A stretch of DNA of 27,913 bases, from the NCBI RefSeq assembly GCF_900769625.1, contig NZ_CAAGHK010000106.1, positions 1-27,913 of the forward strand, read 5' to 3'. The DNA comes from an uncultured Clostridium sp. Its GTDB lineage: Bacteria > Bacillota > Clostridia > Clostridiales > Clostridiaceae. Every line of letters begins with the position of its first letter. Position 1 is the stretch's first letter. The notes under the pieces were generated by a model. That model searched no databases and was not told the origin of the DNA. It saw nothing but the letters and a program-made list of their open reading frames with translations. The translations under genes were made by a program, and so were the position numbers. Shown in pieces: positions 16,580-22,975 of this stretch.

Positions 16580-16756
16580 ATAGTCTTTTATTGGTTTTTT
16601 CCGAGGAATTATCTTTTGTATGATATAATATTATCATATTATTCCCTTATTTTCTACATTTTATGATGATTTTTATATTTTCGTTCGACAAATAGATGAT
16701 AGTGCAATTTTGGTATTTTAACATCTTAAAAGATAACGGGTGTTAATCGTTCAGAC

Positions 16757-16930
16757 TTACGCAGGAATCTCTGCCCTTTCAGTCTGACTGCTCAAAGGAG
16801 ATTTTCTTAAAGAATCAATTACTGCTTTACATCTTGCCAGCAGCTCTCTTGAAATTTTTCTAAAATACTTTGCCTTTTCAATGCATTTAATTCTTTTACT
16901 TGTTTTATAATTATTGCTTATTTTTGTCAA
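16757..16930 (-). CDS. Doubtful 57-residue basic ORF
   Basis: In a stretch with no other gene, a minus-strand frame opens at TTG (16928-16930) and reads (M)TKISNNYKTSKRIKCIEKAK, then YFRKISRELLARCKAVIDSL, ending SSQTERAEIPA. It is basic, has no membrane helix, and uses a weak start without a clear ribosome site. Its G+C content is somewhat above the surrounding intergenic DNA. It could be a decayed gene tail or a small unknown protein. I do not recognise a family. Confidence 0.25.
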   Translation of the reverse strand: MTKISNNYKTSKRIKCIEKAKYFRKISRELLARCKAVIDSLRKSPLSSQTERAEIPA

Positions 16931-16966
16931 TAACTCAATTCTTTAAAATTATTCCTAATAACCTGT

Positions 16967-17018
16967 AAAAAGCAATAAAGACAGCTAACGAAACTGTTAG
17001 ATGTCTTTATTGCTTTTT
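16967..17018 (-). terminator. Terminator overlapping the 3' end of plsY
   Basis: AAAAAGCAATAAAGACA (16967-16983) pairs with TGTCTTTATTGCTTTTT (17002-17018), 17 bp perfect, with extra pairing GCTAAC/GTTAG inside. T runs flank both sides, so it can work in both directions. The first arm (minus sense) lies within the last seven codons of plsY, so the terminator stem is partly coding. Confidence 0.85.
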
Positions 17019-17602
17019 CTGCTTTCAATTATTTGTTTTATATTTTTCTTATGTCTTATAACAAGAAGAATAGCTGCAATAAAACTAAATAAAACAACAG
17101 TATTGTCTACCTTCAGCAGATATGATACAGCTGGTATTGTAAATCCTAAGGACATTGATCTTATGGCAACAGTCTTTACAAAAGGCTTCATCACAAAATA
17201 TACAGTAACGCCAAGCAGTGTTGCTATCGGCGTCATTAGGAAGAATGCTCCCATTGTAGTATTGACACCTTTTCCGCCATTAAAAGATAAAAACGGTGTA
17301 TAATTATGTCCCAGAATTGCACTAAATCCAACTAAACAATAATATAATGAATCCGAAATACCGATATTATATTTATAGTTAATACAATATGCGAGAGAAA
17401 CAGGAACAAGTGCCTTGGCAATATCAAATATCTGGGTATATACAGCCAGTTTTGCTCCAAGAATTCTTTTTACATTGGTGGAACCAATGTTTCCGCTTCC
17501 CATAGTTCTTATATCTATCCCCTTAAGTTTCTTACACAACAGATACCCTGAAGGAATCGAACCGCAAAGGAAAGCAAATATTACGCTTAAAACAATCAGC
17601 AT
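16997..17602 (-). CDS. plsY: Acyl-phosphate:glycerol-3-phosphate acyltransferase
   Basis: This 201-residue polytopic membrane protein makes lysophosphatidate from acyl-phosphate and glycerol 3-phosphate, an early step of phospholipid synthesis. It has the three conserved PlsY motifs: GSIPSGYLL near the N-terminus, GSGNIGSTNVKRILG, and GHNYTPFLSFNGGKGVNT. About five membrane helices alternate with these loops. AGGAGG lies five bases before the ATG. The C-terminus (ESRKSNKDI) is encoded inside the terminator stem. It appears monocistronic. Confidence 0.95.
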   Translation of the reverse strand: MLIVLSVIFAFLCGSIPSGYLLCKKLKGIDIRTMGSGNIGSTNVKRILGAKLAVYTQIFDIAKALVPVSLAYCINYKYNIGISDSLYYCLVGFSAILGHNYTPFLSFNGGKGVNTTMGAFFLMTPIATLLGVTVYFVMKPFVKTVAIRSMSLGFTIPAVSYLLKVDNTVVLFSFIAAILLVIRHKKNIKQIIESRKSNKDI

Positions 17603-17709
17603 AAATCCTCCTAATATAATAAGTGCCTAAACAGGCAGATAACTGCTGACACCTATTTATTTTTATATTTAGTATAATTATTATAAATGAATTTCACATA
17701 AAATTAAAT

Positions 17710-17739
17710 ACTGACATTTATTTTTTATCATATGTCAGT
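17710..17739. repeat. 8-bp inverted repeat upstream of plsY and the small ORF
   Basis: ACTGACAT (17710-17717) and ATGTCAGT (17732-17739) are separated by 14 bases in the 247-bp space between plsY (minus) and the small plus-strand gene at 17850. It may be an operator or a hairpin; nothing decides between the two. Confidence 0.4.
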
Positions 17740-17849
17740 TATAGGTATAAATATAACTAAAATCAAAATATTTCTTCTATGAAACACGTATCAAATATTC
17801 ATGTATGGATAAACTATTCTTGAAAGACATATTTATGGAGGTGAATAAT

Positions 17850-17987
17850 ATGAAATCTACAGATAAAATTCAGCCAGGATATAAAAAGGCTTCGTCAACG
17901 CCTTCTTCTGCAACACATGAACAACATATGAAAATTAAAAATAATTCAAAATCTCATAGCGGACAAGATGGTTATGACAATCATTAA
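17850..17987 (+). CDS. Small hydrophilic protein of unknown function
   Basis: This 45-residue ORF begins MKSTDKIQPGYKKASSTPSS and ends SGQDGYDNH. A very strong GGAGGTG site lies 7 bases before the ATG at 17850-17852. The open frame extends back to 17805 but that upstream part lacks a ribosome site. The protein is rich in Lys, Ser, His and Asn, has no Cys, no signal peptide and no membrane helix, and is probably disordered. A strong terminator follows at 18070, so it is a monocistronic unit and one of the few plus-strand genes. I do not recognise a family; a spore or stress small protein would be a guess. Confidence 0.6.
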   Translation: MKSTDKIQPGYKKASSTPSSATHEQHMKIKNNSKSHSGQDGYDNH

Positions 17988-18069
17988 AAAACGTATTAAT
18001 TAATATCTTTTTATTACATTTTCCGCTACAATAAATTAGAACTATTAGTGCATGTATATACCTCTATTT

Positions 18070-18114
18070 ATATAAAAAAGTAACACCCCAAATTAAGATG
18101 TTACTTTTTTATAT
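18070..18114. terminator. Bidirectional terminator
   Basis: ATATAAAAAAGTAACA (18070-18085) pairs perfectly with TGTTACTTTTTTATAT (18099-18114). The arms contain A/T runs that give a U tract in either direction. It ends the small ORF at 17850-17987 on plus and could stop readthrough from the other side. Confidence 0.8.
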
Positions 18115-18179
18115 GTATAATTTTATACTAGATAAATATAACAACTTTTTCTAGCAGCTTGCGTTTTGCCTGCTGCCAA

Positions 18180-18389
18180 TTATTGATTATCTATCTTCTT
18201 AAAACAAATAATATAAAATACTATCATACATGAATATGTAGTAATCCACGTAACTGGATAAACAACAGCTATTCCCGTTACATTATGTACACGCCTAGCA
18301 GTAAAATATAGGAGAATTACTATTAAGATACATACATTGCTTAAGATTACAATCATTGGTATCAGAGATCTGCCGCATCCTCTTATTAT
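18180..18389 (-). pseudogene. C-terminal remnant of a MATE-family efflux transporter
   Basis: A 69-codon open stretch on the minus strand reads RGCGRSLIPMIVILSNVCIL, then FTARRVHNVTGIAVVYPVTW, and ends FKKIDNQ before a stop. The RGxGxSxxPM and YPVTWI elements are typical of the last two or three helices of MATE (multi-antimicrobial extrusion, NorM-like) transporters. A stop codon lies directly upstream (18390-18392) and no start or N-terminal 380 residues are present, so only the tail survives. Such a fragment implies a past deletion between here and the HD-GYP gene. Confidence 0.7.
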
Positions 18390-18441
18390 TTATTTGAGAT
18401 AATCTTGAAATAAATGTATTTTTACAATACAATTTAATATA

Positions 18442-18456
18442 TGATTATGATTATCA
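18442..18456. promoter_or_regulatory. Fur-box-like site upstream of the HD-GYP gene
   Basis: TGATTATGATTATCA matches the 7-1-7 Fur operator TGATAAT-N-ATTATCA at 13 of 14 defined positions. It lies 148 bp upstream of the HD-GYP start and next to the lost 5' part of the MATE remnant, so it may have belonged to either. Confidence 0.5.
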
Positions 18457-18603
18457 TTTATATTGAATACATTCTATATATTTCACTATAAGATTTGTAA
18501 TGACAATTTATAAATTATGCAGTAATTTAAATCTTAACTGACCAATATCCATTGTCAATTTCAAAATATATTATTAATTTTAGCAGATAGGAGTTAGAAA
18601 TTA

Positions 18604-19233
18604 ATGTTACAAAATGAATTCTATCATGATCTAATCGATAGTCTGGCGGCAGCCTTAGATGCAAAAGATATGTATACTGCCGGGCATTCTACAAGAGTTG
18701 GCGACATGTCTTATAAATTAGGTGAATGTTTGAAATTAGATCCCTTGCAACTGGAAATGCTTCATATTGCAGCTCATCTTCATGACATAGGCAAAATAGG
18801 CATTCCTGATAATATTCTCAATAAACATGGTAAACTTACAGATAACGAATGGGAAATAATGAAAAACCACTGTACAATAGGTTATAATATATTATCAAAA
18901 TCAAAAAGCTTATCATACATAGCGCAGATAGTCCTTCACCATCATGAACGATATGATGGACACGGATATCCACTTAATAAAAAAGGCAGCGATATACCAT
19001 ATGAATCACGTATTATTGCAGTATGTGATTCAATTGATGCAATGAAAAGCAAACGTACTTATAAAAATTTTGTCATGACTGATATTCAATGCAGAAATGA
19101 ACTTATTAGAAATTCTTCAATAATGTATGATCCTGAAGTAGTGGACTGCGTACTTATTAATTGGAATCATATCGTATGTGATACATATAGCAGCTCTGAT
19201 ATACAGTACGAGCAAAATATTTTTAAGATTTAA
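18604..19233 (+). CDS. Stand-alone HD-GYP domain phosphodiesterase
   Basis: The 209-residue protein is essentially one HD-GYP domain. The HD pair is at 60-61 (AAHLHDIGKIGIPDNIL), GHSTRV is near 27, and LHHHERYDGHGYP has GYP at 121-123. ESRIIAVCDSIDAM follows. These are the metal ligands and GYP signature of cyclic-di-GMP (or related cyclic dinucleotide) phosphodiesterases of the HD superfamily. No receiver, GAF or membrane domain is attached, unlike most relatives, so its control must come from expression or partners. The ATG follows a GGAG site. A Fur-like site lies upstream, which may link second-messenger breakdown to iron status. No clear terminator follows. Confidence 0.9.
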   Translation: MLQNEFYHDLIDSLAAALDAKDMYTAGHSTRVGDMSYKLGECLKLDPLQLEMLHIAAHLHDIGKIGIPDNILNKHGKLTDNEWEIMKNHCTIGYNILSKSKSLSYIAQIVLHHHERYDGHGYPLNKKGSDIPYESRIIAVCDSIDAMKSKRTYKNFVMTDIQCRNELIRNSSIMYDPEVVDCVLINWNHIVCDTYSSSDIQYEQNIFKI

Positions 19234-19269
19234 TATAATAGTGATGATTTTGACATATTAAAAAAATAA

Positions 19270-19401
19270 TTACCTAGAGTTAGCAATCCATTTACACGCT
19301 TCTTCTAAAAACTTGAAACCTTCTTCCGGGTATCCTGGTCTGTATTTCATAGTTTTAAGATATATCTCAGAATATGGATTATCATTTCTTACTCTAGGTC
19401 T
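19270..19401 (-). pseudogene. IS3-family transposase (orfB) C-terminal fragment
   Basis: A 43-codon open stretch on minus reads RPRVRNDNPYSEIYLKTMKY, RPGYPEEGFKFLEEACKWI, then stops. The block RPRVSNDNPYSExxxKTxKYRPxYP is a strong signature of IS3-family integrase-type transposases, just before their last catalytic region. In-frame stops on both sides and the missing FVxWYNxxHxHS end show it is dead. No terminal repeats were found around it. Confidence 0.75.
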
Positions 19402-19430
19402 TTAATATGAAGTAAATTGTTTTTAAATAG

Positions 19431-19589
19431 AATCCAGTAATAAATAATATTACCAGTTCTTCTTTAAAAGGATGTTTTTCAGGTTTTGGAAGCTTAATAA
19501 CTGCTTTAGTAATTGGTAAAAACATTCCTCATCTGAAGTGGATAACTGCTGTATTAATTTTAGGATTTATTGCATATGGACTTATATGA
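19431..19589 (+). pseudogene. Fragment of a DMT (EamA) family transporter
   Basis: A 52-codon plus-strand stretch bounded by stops (TAG at 19428-19430, TGA at 19587-19589) reads ... SSSLKGCFSGFGSLITALVI, GKNIPHLKWITAVLILGFIA, YGLI. The LKGxFSGxGSLIxALxIGxxxP and LGFIAYGL segments resemble helices in the second half of EamA/DMT drug/metabolite transporters. There is no start codon or ribosome site, and the rest of the gene is gone. The family call rests on a short match. Confidence 0.5.
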
Positions 19590-19621
19590 ATAATTGATAA
19601 CTTGTTTATTTATACTTAAAG

Positions 19622-19668
19622 AATATATAAAAAAACAGGCATGTCTTTCTATTCTGACATAACTGTTT
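19622..19668 (-). terminator. Terminator of the AraC-like remnant
   Basis: AAACAGGCATGTC (19633-19645) pairs with GACATAACTGTTT (19656-19668) at 11 of 13 positions. On minus it is followed by seven Ts and an AT run. Its 5' arm lies within the last codons of the AraC-like fragment, which ends at 19649. Confidence 0.65.
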
Positions 19669-19888
19669 CTTTTCTATATTTAGTTGGCAGCATTCCAAAA
19701 GTTTCTTTATATAATATTAATTCTACCAGCTTTATTTTCATAACATAATTTCTATGTTCATCCGGCAGAACATAAAATTCTTTAAAAATATGATTAAGAC
19801 TTACATTCCCATGGCTTATTATGCATCTGTCAGAGTCAAAACCTCTTTTAAAAAAAATCTCACTTTTAAATTCATTTGTTGCAATCAC
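19649..19888 (-). pseudogene. AraC-family regulator with internal deletion
   Basis: A 79-residue frame starts MIATNEFKSEIFFKRGFDSD, continues through HIFKEFYVLPDEHRNYVMKI and LVELILY, and jumps directly to KETFGMLPTKYRKE. The middle part matches the linker of AraC regulators (xIFxEFYxLPxxxRxxYxKIKxLELLLFL). The end matches the terminus of an AraC DNA-binding domain (FxxxFGMxPTxYRKE). The roughly 90 residues with the two helix-turn-helix units are missing while the frame is kept, so it is probably a deletion remnant without DNA binding. Its terminator is intact. An unrelated small protein cannot be fully excluded. Confidence 0.55.
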
Positions 19889-19969
19889 ATATTTAATTAC
19901 CTCTTAAATACTAATAATAAAAATGATAATTTCTACTCCAAATAGTCATTTTTCAAAAATTAATTATTT

Positions 19970-20749
19970 TTATGATAATGCCACATCTAAAATCATCATA
20001 ACTATGAATCCCACTGCAAATCCAATAGTTGCAATATCTGAATGTTCCCCTTGTGAGGCTTCTGGAATTAACTCTTCAACGACAACATAAATCATTGCAC
20101 CTGCTGCAAATGAAAGCAGATACGGCATTATTGGTGTAATTAATCCAGAAAATAATATTGTAATGACAGCGCCAATTGGTTCAACAATTCCTGACAAAAC
20201 TCCGTACATAAAACTTTTATTTTTACTAAATCCTTCACTTTTTAACGGCATTGAGATTATAGCTCCCTCCGGGAAATTCTGAATAGCTATTCCAATGGAA
20301 AGTGCAAATGCTCCAGCAAGAGTTACTAATGCGCCCTCATTCAAAGCTCCTGCAAAAACAATTCCTACTGCCATTCCTTCAGGTATATTATGAATAACAA
20401 CTGCCAATACAAGCATTGTTGTTTTCTTTAAAGTATTCTGCTTTAATCCTTCTGGTTTATCGCTATCTGCATGAAGATGAGGAATTAATTTATCTAATAT
20501 AAGCAGAAATAATATTCCAAATGCAATACCTGCTGATGCAGGAATAAATGATAGTTTTCCCATATCACAGCTCATATCTATAGATGGAATTATCAATGAC
20601 CATACTGATGCAGCAATCATCACTCCAGATGCAAATCCAAGAAGCATTTTATTAACAAGAAGATTCATATCTTTTTTCATTACATAAACACAAGCTGCTC
20701 CTAATGACGTACCTACAAACGGTATTAAAACTCCTATTATAGTATTCAT
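19970..20749 (-). CDS. ZIP-family metal transporter (ZupT/GufA type)
   Basis: The 259-residue protein has about eight membrane helices. The metal-transport helices carry HNIPEGMAVGIVFAG and IGIAIQNFPEGAIISMP, with a His-rich cytoplasmic loop (LIPHLHADSD) between helices 3 and 4 and VVEELIPEA late. These are the binuclear metal-site motifs of ZIP transporters, which import Zn2+, Fe2+ or other divalent ions. GAGGGGAAAG precedes the ATG. A strong TTGACA/TAATAT promoter lies 46 bp upstream with a Fur-like operator downstream of the -10, pointing to iron or metal control. It is monocistronic. Confidence 0.92.
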   Translation of the reverse strand: MNTIIGVLIPFVGTSLGAACVYVMKKDMNLLVNKMLLGFASGVMIAASVWSLIIPSIDMSCDMGKLSFIPASAGIAFGILFLLILDKLIPHLHADSDKPEGLKQNTLKKTTMLVLAVVIHNIPEGMAVGIVFAGALNEGALVTLAGAFALSIGIAIQNFPEGAIISMPLKSEGFSKNKSFMYGVLSGIVEPIGAVITILFSGLITPIMPYLLSFAAGAMIYVVVEELIPEASQGEHSDIATIGFAVGFIVMMILDVALS

Positions 20750-20774
20750 ATCTTTCCCCTCTTTAATTTTTAGT

Positions 20775-20823
20775 TGATATTTATTCTCAATTACATATTA
20801 TGATATTTTTGTATGTATGTCAA
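20775..20823 (-). promoter_or_regulatory. ZIP transporter promoter with Fur-like operator
   Basis: On minus TTGACA (20818-20823) and TAATAT (20795-20800) are 17 bp apart. Just downstream, TGAGAATAAATATCA (20775-20789) resembles the 7-1-7 Fur operator with two mismatches. The same promoter occurs again, without a gene, at 25172-25224. Confidence 0.65.
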
Positions 20824-20859
20824 TATTTTTCATCATTAATATCTTTTAAAAAATCATGA

Positions 20860-20964
20860 CCACCCGTAAAGCGGGTGGCTTTATGTTTCACTTCATTCAA
20901 CAGACTAAAGTCCATAATAAAAAGCCTTACTGTATAGATAAAAGTCCATACAGTAAGGCTTTTT
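20860..20964 (-). repeat. Hairpin-core-hairpin element, copy 2; contains a strong terminator
   Basis: The hairpin CCACCCG/CGGGTGG (20860-20878) is followed by the 44-bp core (20880-20923) shared with 16501-16544 (43 of 44 identical). A 17-bp perfect hairpin (20919-20935 with 20948-20964) follows, flanked by A and T runs, which is a bidirectional terminator behind the gene remnant at 20966. In both copies the GGTGG hairpin keeps its shape while its sequence changes, and the core begins right at a terminator-like hairpin. Confidence 0.6.
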
Positions 20965-20965
20965 C

Positions 20966-21145
20966 CTATGATGCAGATCTTCCAAGATTCTCCCTTGGAT
21001 TAAAAATCCACTTTATATCATCATCACTTAATTTCATTCCGTAGAATTCTTCATAATAATCCTTTGTTATAAAGCTGCTATTATTTTCTGTAACTACTTT
21101 AACTTTTAAATTGCAGAGATTTTGATAATTATTATCAATATAAAG
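20966..21145 (-). pseudogene. C-terminal gene remnant, possibly of a fumarase/adenylosuccinate-lyase-type enzyme
   Basis: A 59-codon open stretch on minus, with a stop immediately upstream (21146-21148), ends LKVKVVTENNSSFITKDYYE, EFYGMKLSDDDIKWIFNPRE, NLGRSAS. A final LSxxxIxxIxxPRxxLGRSA resembles the last residues of adenylosuccinate lyase-like enzymes (LDPRNYIGRA). A perfect Fur box lies over its first codons and a strong terminator follows directly, so promoter and tail may have been joined by an internal deletion. No start codon with a ribosome site is seen. The family call is weak. Confidence 0.4.
21123..21137. promoter_or_regulatory. Perfect 7-1-7 Fur box
   Basis: TGATAATTATTATCA matches TGATAAT-N-ATTATCA at every position. 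On minus a TTGATA -35-like hexamer overlaps it as in the eno promoter, but the -10 position reads TGCAAT, so the promoter looks damaged. The IS1595 element inserted about 50 bp away. Confidence 0.65.
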
Positions 21146-21278
21146 CTAAAATTTTAGGCCCCTGCTCATTATTCTAATTACTTAAAAATATGGCTCTGTT
21201 TTAATTGAGTGTTGATATGTGATACTTTTCCGAAAATAGGTTATACTATAGATATACTCAAATTTTGGAGGTATCACT

Positions 21279-22304
21279 ATGAGCAATGTAACATCAGTAT
21301 TAACACAAGCAAAAGCCTTATCTGAACAAGAACAACAAGAATTATTAACTCAATTAGAAGAACATCTTGTTTTAGGTTCTCAAGTTGCACAAGTAACTAA
21401 AGAAGTTAAAGAAATGAGATTTTCTAAGGGTAGAGTTTGCTGTCATTGTAACGGTACTGATGTGGTTAGGAATGGTAAAAATAAAGGTGTGCAAAGGTAT
21501 TTATGTAGAAGTTGCAAAAAATCCTTCTCTGATTTAACTAATTCTACCACTTATAAAAGCAAAAAAACTTTAGATAAATGGCTTAGATATGCTAAATGTA
21601 TGTTAAATGGATACTCCATAAGGAAATCTGCTGAAATCGTAGAAATTAATATTGCAACATCCTTTTACTGGCGACATAAAATACTTAACTGTATTAGCGA
21701 GTTTCTTGGTATCGGCTCTGTTGATGGTCTTGTTGAAGCAGATGAGGTGTTTTTTGCTTATTCCTATAAAGGGACTAAACCTACAAATATGCCAAGACCT
21801 TCTCGTCATAGAGGAAAAGAAGTTAAAAAGCGTGGAATTAGTAAAGAGCAGGTGTGCGTTGCAACTGCTCTTGATAGGCAAGGTAATTTAATTATAGAAT
21901 TATTATGCACTGGTAGAATGACTTCTGACGAATTAGAGCGTCTATATGGCAATCGTATAGGGGAGCATTCTATTCTATGTACAGATTCACACAAAAGTTA
22001 TATTCAGTTTGCCACAGATATGCAATTAGAACATAAGAGAATTAAACGAGGTAGACATAAAGAAGATATATACCATATTCAACACATCAATAGCCTTCAC
22101 TCCAATTTAAAAAGATGGATGAGTAGGTTTAACGGAGTTGCAACAAAATACCTAAGTAACTACCTAAAATGGAATAAGTGGATAAATACATTTAGTACCG
22201 AAAAAGAGACTGTAAAAACTAAAAATTTGATAGTTCATAGTAATATACCTCATAATTATACTATGATAAAGGATTTTAAGAGGATAAAACCTCTATTTGT
22301 ATAA
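21279..22304 (+). CDS. IS1595-family transposase (ISXO2-like domain)
   Basis: The 341-residue protein has an N-terminal coiled or Gln-rich segment and a zinc ribbon (CCHC ... CRSC, about 54-79) followed by a helix-turn-helix-like stretch (CMLNGYSIRKSAEIVEIN). An ISXO2-type catalytic core starts VEADEVFF (Asp155) and continues with LCTDSHKSY (Asp236), IQHINSLHSNLKRWMSRFNG and the conserved end KYLSNYLKWNKW. The third catalytic residue is probably His269 or Asn271. GGAGG lies 7 bases before the ATG. The frame is complete, so the element may still be active. Confidence 0.93.
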   Translation: MSNVTSVLTQAKALSEQEQQELLTQLEEHLVLGSQVAQVTKEVKEMRFSKGRVCCHCNGTDVVRNGKNKGVQRYLCRSCKKSFSDLTNSTTYKSKKTLDKWLRYAKCMLNGYSIRKSAEIVEINIATSFYWRHKILNCISEFLGIGSVDGLVEADEVFFAYSYKGTKPTNMPRPSRHRGKEVKKRGISKEQVCVATALDRQGNLIIELLCTGRMTSDELERLYGNRIGEHSILCTDSHKSYIQFATDMQLEHKRIKRGRHKEDIYHIQHINSLHSNLKRWMSRFNGVATKYLSNYLKWNKWINTFSTEKETVKTKNLIVHSNIPHNYTMIKDFKRIKPLFV

Positions 22305-22336
22305 ATATAGGTTTATTAACAAAGGAGATTAATAAC

Positions 22337-22747
22337 ATGATAAACAAACTAAAAAAAATACTAGAACCCATTATAGGTTATGGAATTGTATTCATAGTTT
22401 TAATAGCAGTTATTTCTGTCATTGCCATATTGGGAGGCGGCATAATGAGATTATTTGGTTTCGAGTATACTTCTGTAAAGAGTATTATTATATTTTTTAC
22501 TATAGTAACCATAGTAGGATTTCCAATAGAAACTCTTGCTTTATCCTTTCCGAAAGCATTGTTATCACTAGATAAAATCACTATAAAATTAGCAAAGATA
22601 CTATTCGTTATATTAGACACACTATCAACTATGCTTACAATGTCTTTGATTGATTATTTTATGGGAAGTGTATCTGCATCAGATATATCTATATTTGTAA
22701 TATCATTTATAATTGCACTTTTATCAATGAAAGATTTGAACGAATAA
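22337..22747 (+). CDS. YrvL-like membrane protein, passenger gene of the IS
   Basis: The 136-residue integral membrane protein has about four helices (10-35, 46-68, 80-106, 112-130). It has the pattern LFGFEYTSVKSIIIFFTIVT, FPIETLALSFPKALLSLDKI, DTLSTMLTMSLIDYFMGSVS and ends SMKDLNE. This agrees with YrvL, the Bacillus regulatory protein reported to act on the SigO-RsoA system. A strong AAGGAG site precedes its ATG 32 bp behind the transposase, and a hairpin follows, all inside the terminal repeats. It therefore moves with the element. Whether it regulates transposition, host genes or envelope stress is unknown. Confidence 0.8.
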   Translation: MINKLKKILEPIIGYGIVFIVLIAVISVIAILGGGIMRLFGFEYTSVKSIIIFFTIVTIVGFPIETLALSFPKALLSLDKITIKLAKILFVILDTLSTMLTMSLIDYFMGSVSASDISIFVISFIIALLSMKDLNE

Positions 22748-22798
22748 TTATATTTTATCGGTTAGATTTAATTTACAATATTAATCTATTATGATTAA

Positions 22799-22840
22799 CA
22801 TATAAAAGTGGACAACCTATTGATTGTCTACTTTTATATG
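22799..22840 (+). terminator. Hairpin terminator inside the IS
   Basis: CATATAAAAGTGGACAA (22799-22815) pairs with TTGTCTACTTTTATATG (22824-22840) at 16 of 17 positions. It lies 51 bp after the YrvL-like gene and just before the right terminal repeat, so it would stop transcription leaving the element. No long T run follows. Confidence 0.6.
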
Positions 22841-22905
22841 ACCTATTATCAACATTGGTTTAAAACAGAGCCAAAAATATAAATTGGAATTAATTTTCTT
22901 ACTCC

Positions 22906-22921
22906 TTGAATAATTATTCAA
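22906..22921. repeat. 16-bp perfect palindrome TTGAATAATTATTCAA
   Basis: This perfect dyad stands between the right end of the IS and the 3' end of the Crp-type regulator gene. It resembles a regulator operator more than a terminator, since no T run follows in minus sense. It has no plausible target gene nearby. Confidence 0.4.
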
Positions 22922-22975
22922 TTTCAGACTTAAGAAAATTTATTTCAACATATATAGAGCTTTTCAGGGCTGCTT

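Larger units (their letters stand above)
21184..22880 (+). mobile_element. Intact IS1595-family insertion sequence with passenger gene
   Basis: The element proper is 21192-22872 (1681 bp). Its ends are inverted repeats: GGCTCTGTTTTAA (21192-21204) and its complement (22860-22872) are perfect for 13 bp. A second matching block TGTTGATA continues the similarity after five mismatches. It is flanked by an exact 8-bp target duplication AAAAATAT (21184-21191 and 22873-22880), the length IS1595 elements make. Inside are an intact transposase and a YrvL-like membrane protein gene, both on plus. Exact duplications and an open transposase indicate recent insertion, here between a gene remnant with a Fur box and the Crp-type regulator. 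Confidence 0.93.

Noticed and set aside
20856..21044. 62-residue plus-strand ORF over the second hairpin element
   Set aside because: It is made of the repeat core and the antisense of the gene remnant; no ribosome site.
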